From Holophagae bacterium (GTDB lineage: Bacteria > Acidobacteriota > Thermoanaerobaculia > Thermoanaerobaculales > Sulfomarinibacteraceae): DNA of 7,256 nucleotides. The notes beneath the pieces were generated by a model. That model did not search any database and was not told where the DNA came from. It worked only from the letters and a program-made list of their open reading frames with translations. Of the stretch, positions 6,201 through 7,256 are shown one piece after another. Each line of letters starts with the position of its first letter. The stretch's first letter is position 1. A program made the translations under genes and the position numbers. The stretch spans positions 1 to 7,256 of the forward strand of contig DAOWGJ010000010.1 in assembly GCA_030637505.1 (NCBI GenBank), in the 5' to 3' direction.

Positions 6201-7256
6201 GCCGAAACCGCGCAACATGGCCTCATACGGGCTCAGCTGATCGACCGGTCGGCTGCGGATCGCTTCACTCATGCTGTGCGGCAAGATGCCGTTCATGTCG
6301 GCGATGGTAGAGACGATCCGGGGCGCGAGATCATCCTGCAGCTCGAAGATCTCGCCCGGGCTGAAGGGGCGATTGTAGGTCTCCGCCCACAGATGGGCGC
6401 CTGATTCGGAATCGACAACTTGGACCGCAACCCGCAGCACCGGCCCCTCCTGGCGGATGCTGCCTTCCATGACGTACCGCGCACCGAGTTCCCGGCCGAC
6501 GGTCCGCACGTCGAGAGTCTCATTGGCGAAACATGATGTCGAACTGCGCGAGATAACCCTGAGATAGGAAAAACGCGAAAGACCCGTCACGATATCCTCG
6601 GAAATACCGTCGGCAAGGGCCTCCACTGCGCTGTCCGTGCCTTGGACCTTGAACGGCAGCACTGCGATCCAGAACCCCTCATCGATGTCGGTCGGTCCCG
6701 AGCCGTCGATTCGTAAAGAGGGCTGCGCCTGTTTCGTGCCGCTGTATGATGCCGGGGTTCGCAGACCCTTTTCGGTGGCCGCCGCCACAAAATCATGAGA
6801 ACTCGAGGTGCCCGCAGCAGAGTCGGACTCGCGCCTGAGGAACTTGAGTTCGTTAAATACGTCGCGAGCGGTCTGGTAGCGATCACGACGTTCCTTCTCG
6901 AGGCAGCGGCCGATAACGCGGCCGAGGTGGCGGGGAAGATCGCCACGGACCTCGGAAATCGGTTTCGGCACGTCTCTGAGGATCGACGACATCAGCCCGG
7001 GCGAACTTGAACCCTGAAACGGGCGAACGCCGGTCGCCATCTCGTACAGCAGGATACCGAGGGAGAAAATGTCCGTCCGGTGATCCACCGGCAGGCCTTC
7101 CACCTGTTCCGGTGACATGTAGGGCACGGTGCCCACCACGGTTCCGACGCCGGTCAGGGCCTCGGTGGGAAGAGAGGTCGAATCGGAAACATCGTCAGTT
7201 TCCTGCAGCTTGGCAAGACCGAAATCCAGGACTTTCAGTCGATCGTCGCCGTCCAC
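3261..7256 (-). CDS. Giant kinase / TolB-like / TPR / NB-ARC (STAND) / TPR protein, 5' end outside window
   Basis: The last 1331 residues; the start lies past position 7256. Numbering is from the window edge. (a) Kinase C-lobe, 1-140: DFGLAK (11-16), YMSPEQ (46-51), DIFSLG (62-67); the ATP loop and catalytic HRD are not visible. (b) Ser/Gly-rich linker 143-190, no membrane helix. (c) TolB-like domain as found on class III cyclases and CadC-type regulators, 196-320: IAVLPF (197-202), LADGISEDI (214-222), GARYVMEGSIR (258-268). (d) TPR block, about 345-590, ending in GLRKAGL, the usual end of such proteins. (e) NB-ARC/STAND ATPase from about 630: FVGRRREL, Walker A GPAGIGKT (661-668), Walker B MLLVLDN (731-737), TSRELL (763-768), GLPLAIELAAAR (834-845). 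(f) Winged helix, about 870-970, ending near FEMLETIHEYARERL. (g) TPR-type repeats, about 1005-1290, clearest at 1156-1229. (h) Tail WAEGREMSLDEAVAY (1301-1315), typical of AfsR/LuxR-type STAND regulators, but without their DNA-binding domain. Likely a soluble signalling switch in which nucleotide-driven STAND assembly controls the kinase, as proposed for PknK/AcoK-like proteins; that role is inferred. Confidence 0.93.
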   Translation of the reverse strand: MDGDDRLKVLDFGLAKLQETDDVSDSTSLPTEALTGVGTVVGTVPYMSPEQVEGLPVDHRTDIFSLGILLYEMATGVRPFQGSSSPGLMSSILRDVPKPISEVRGDLPRHLGRVIGRCLEKERRDRYQTARDVFNELKFLRRESDSAAGTSSSHDFVAAATEKGLRTPASYSGTKQAQPSLRIDGSGPTDIDEGFWIAVLPFKVQGTDSAVEALADGISEDIVTGLSRFSYLRVISRSSTSCFANETLDVRTVGRELGARYVMEGSIRQEGPVLRVAVQVVDSESGAHLWAETYNRPFSPGEIFELQDDLAPRIVSTIADMNGILPHSMSEAIRSRPVDQLSPYEAMLRGFGYYVRLTAEDHAEARACLEKAVADDPGNADCWALLSVMYAEEHKHGFNVKPYPLDRSLEAARRAVAVAPLNHFAHHSLAQALFFRRELQAFRIAADRAVALNPMDGCTTAFMGILMAYAGQWAEGCALAEKAMELNPHHPGWYRFSIFLNAYRMGNYQAALDIALMVNMPSYFFTHAALASAYGKLGDQPGARHAVSELLEKKPDFASTAREEWERWIGPGELLEDLLDGLRKAGLRVDGIGGQSEDPGPSDVASPVKEFRSVGVGARSITSQHNNLPLYATPFVGRRRELLELTDLLRREEVRLVTLAGPAGIGKTRLSLQVAAGISDDFAHGVFFVDLAGVSDPERLPSTIAGVLNVAETAGEEMMETLENHLQEKKMLLVLDNFEQIVEAAQVVGDLVRAAPHLKAVVTSRELLHLSGEYNYAVPPLALPDLKRIPAVEDISQFEAVDLFLQRARTVRPEFEINNDTAPLVAEICVRLDGLPLAIELAAARVSIFSAQQLLERLENRLKTVSSRVRDLPDRQRTLRGAIDWSYDLLDDDEKILFARLAVFQGGRTLEAAEAVCEGRAEGISLLQIDAAEGLESLVDKSLLRRIGGRSGEPRFEMLETIHEYARERLAERDESERLSRLHAEYFAGFAEEAEPVVNTSEFATWKPRLEDEAENILLALGRSLAGDGIASGIRLLSAICSYWYTAGKYSLHQEWVSRALERVDEIPTRLRARFLLVAGHDAFFRHERKRGSVFLQEALKIALAGGDQQLVARAYIYLMTTAMGVKDSGMYELSKVWLDKVVVISDELQDTTKKAQALNNMGEIARSNGDYVTARRVYEESLQLYREIGNKLRESLVLGNLGQVSEYDEDYEAAKDYARQALTLAVEIDNLWLIGDMMRAVAPSFGLSGQPWKASRLYGAHDAIAESIGSRIQPGDLAQYECGLTAVKALMDDEEFEKLWAEGREMSLDEAVAYVFADDEMGLNPGQAGP
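5037..5073 (-). other. Candidate -1 frameshift site: A AAA AAG heptamer plus hairpin
   Basis: Inside the STAND gene, codons GAA-AAA-AAG-ATG (EKKM, residues 728-731) contain the heptamer A AAA AAG at 5073-5067 in the frame needed for tandem -1 slippage, the same motif as in E. coli dnaX. Three bases later a perfect 7-bp stem begins: CTGCTCG (5063-5057), a 13-base loop, CGAGCAG (5043-5037). In the -1 frame six codons (DAARSR) are followed by TAA at 5049-5047. A shifted product would end just before the Walker B aspartate. No clear Shine-Dalgarno stimulator is seen upstream, and the 3-base spacer is shorter than usual. Motif and stem are certain; function is speculative. Confidence 0.35.

Noticed and set aside
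5787..6404. 205-codon plus-strand open frame
   Set aside because: Antisense shadow of the TolB-like/TPR region in high-G+C DNA; no domain or ribosome binding site seen.

Overview
The window is about 60% G+C bacterial DNA packed with long reading frames: three loci, a single 26-base gap between stop codons, and no RNA gene, mobile element or CRISPR array that I can see. The mix of a secreted DUF1579-like protein, a membrane Ser/Thr kinase with a PD40/TolB-type propeller, and a multidomain kinase with TolB-like, TPR and STAND modules is typical of Acidobacteriota and similar large-genome soil or marine bacteria. That assignment is inference from gene content, not from a marker gene.

Layout. 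(1) 44-553, plus strand: a complete small exported protein with a good ribosome binding site and a signal peptide. (2) 3264 down to 580, minus strand: one Ser/Thr kinase locus of about 895 codons, interrupted at 1966-1968 by an in-frame TGA. Upstream of it lie the kinase domain, a transmembrane helix and the first blades of a propeller. Downstream, in the same frame, lies the rest of the propeller. (3) 7256 down to 3261, minus strand: the 1331 C-terminal residues of a giant protein whose start is beyond the window edge. Its order is kinase (C-lobe only seen), TolB-like domain, TPR block, NB-ARC/STAND ATPase, winged helix, C-terminal TPR block.

The two minus-strand genes overlap in a GTGA and are probably co-transcribed and translationally coupled, giant kinase first. 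The likely picture is a signalling pair: a soluble kinase-STAND protein and a membrane kinase with an external sensor propeller. The small exported protein converges on this operon and need not be related.

Most interesting points: the giant protein looks like a fusion of two modules that are each complete, with a G+C drop at the joint; a dnaX-type A AAA AAG heptamer in the correct frame lies just before Walker B, followed by a 7-bp hairpin and a near-immediate -1 stop; and the second kinase is split by a lone TGA that sits inside a 7-bp hairpin.
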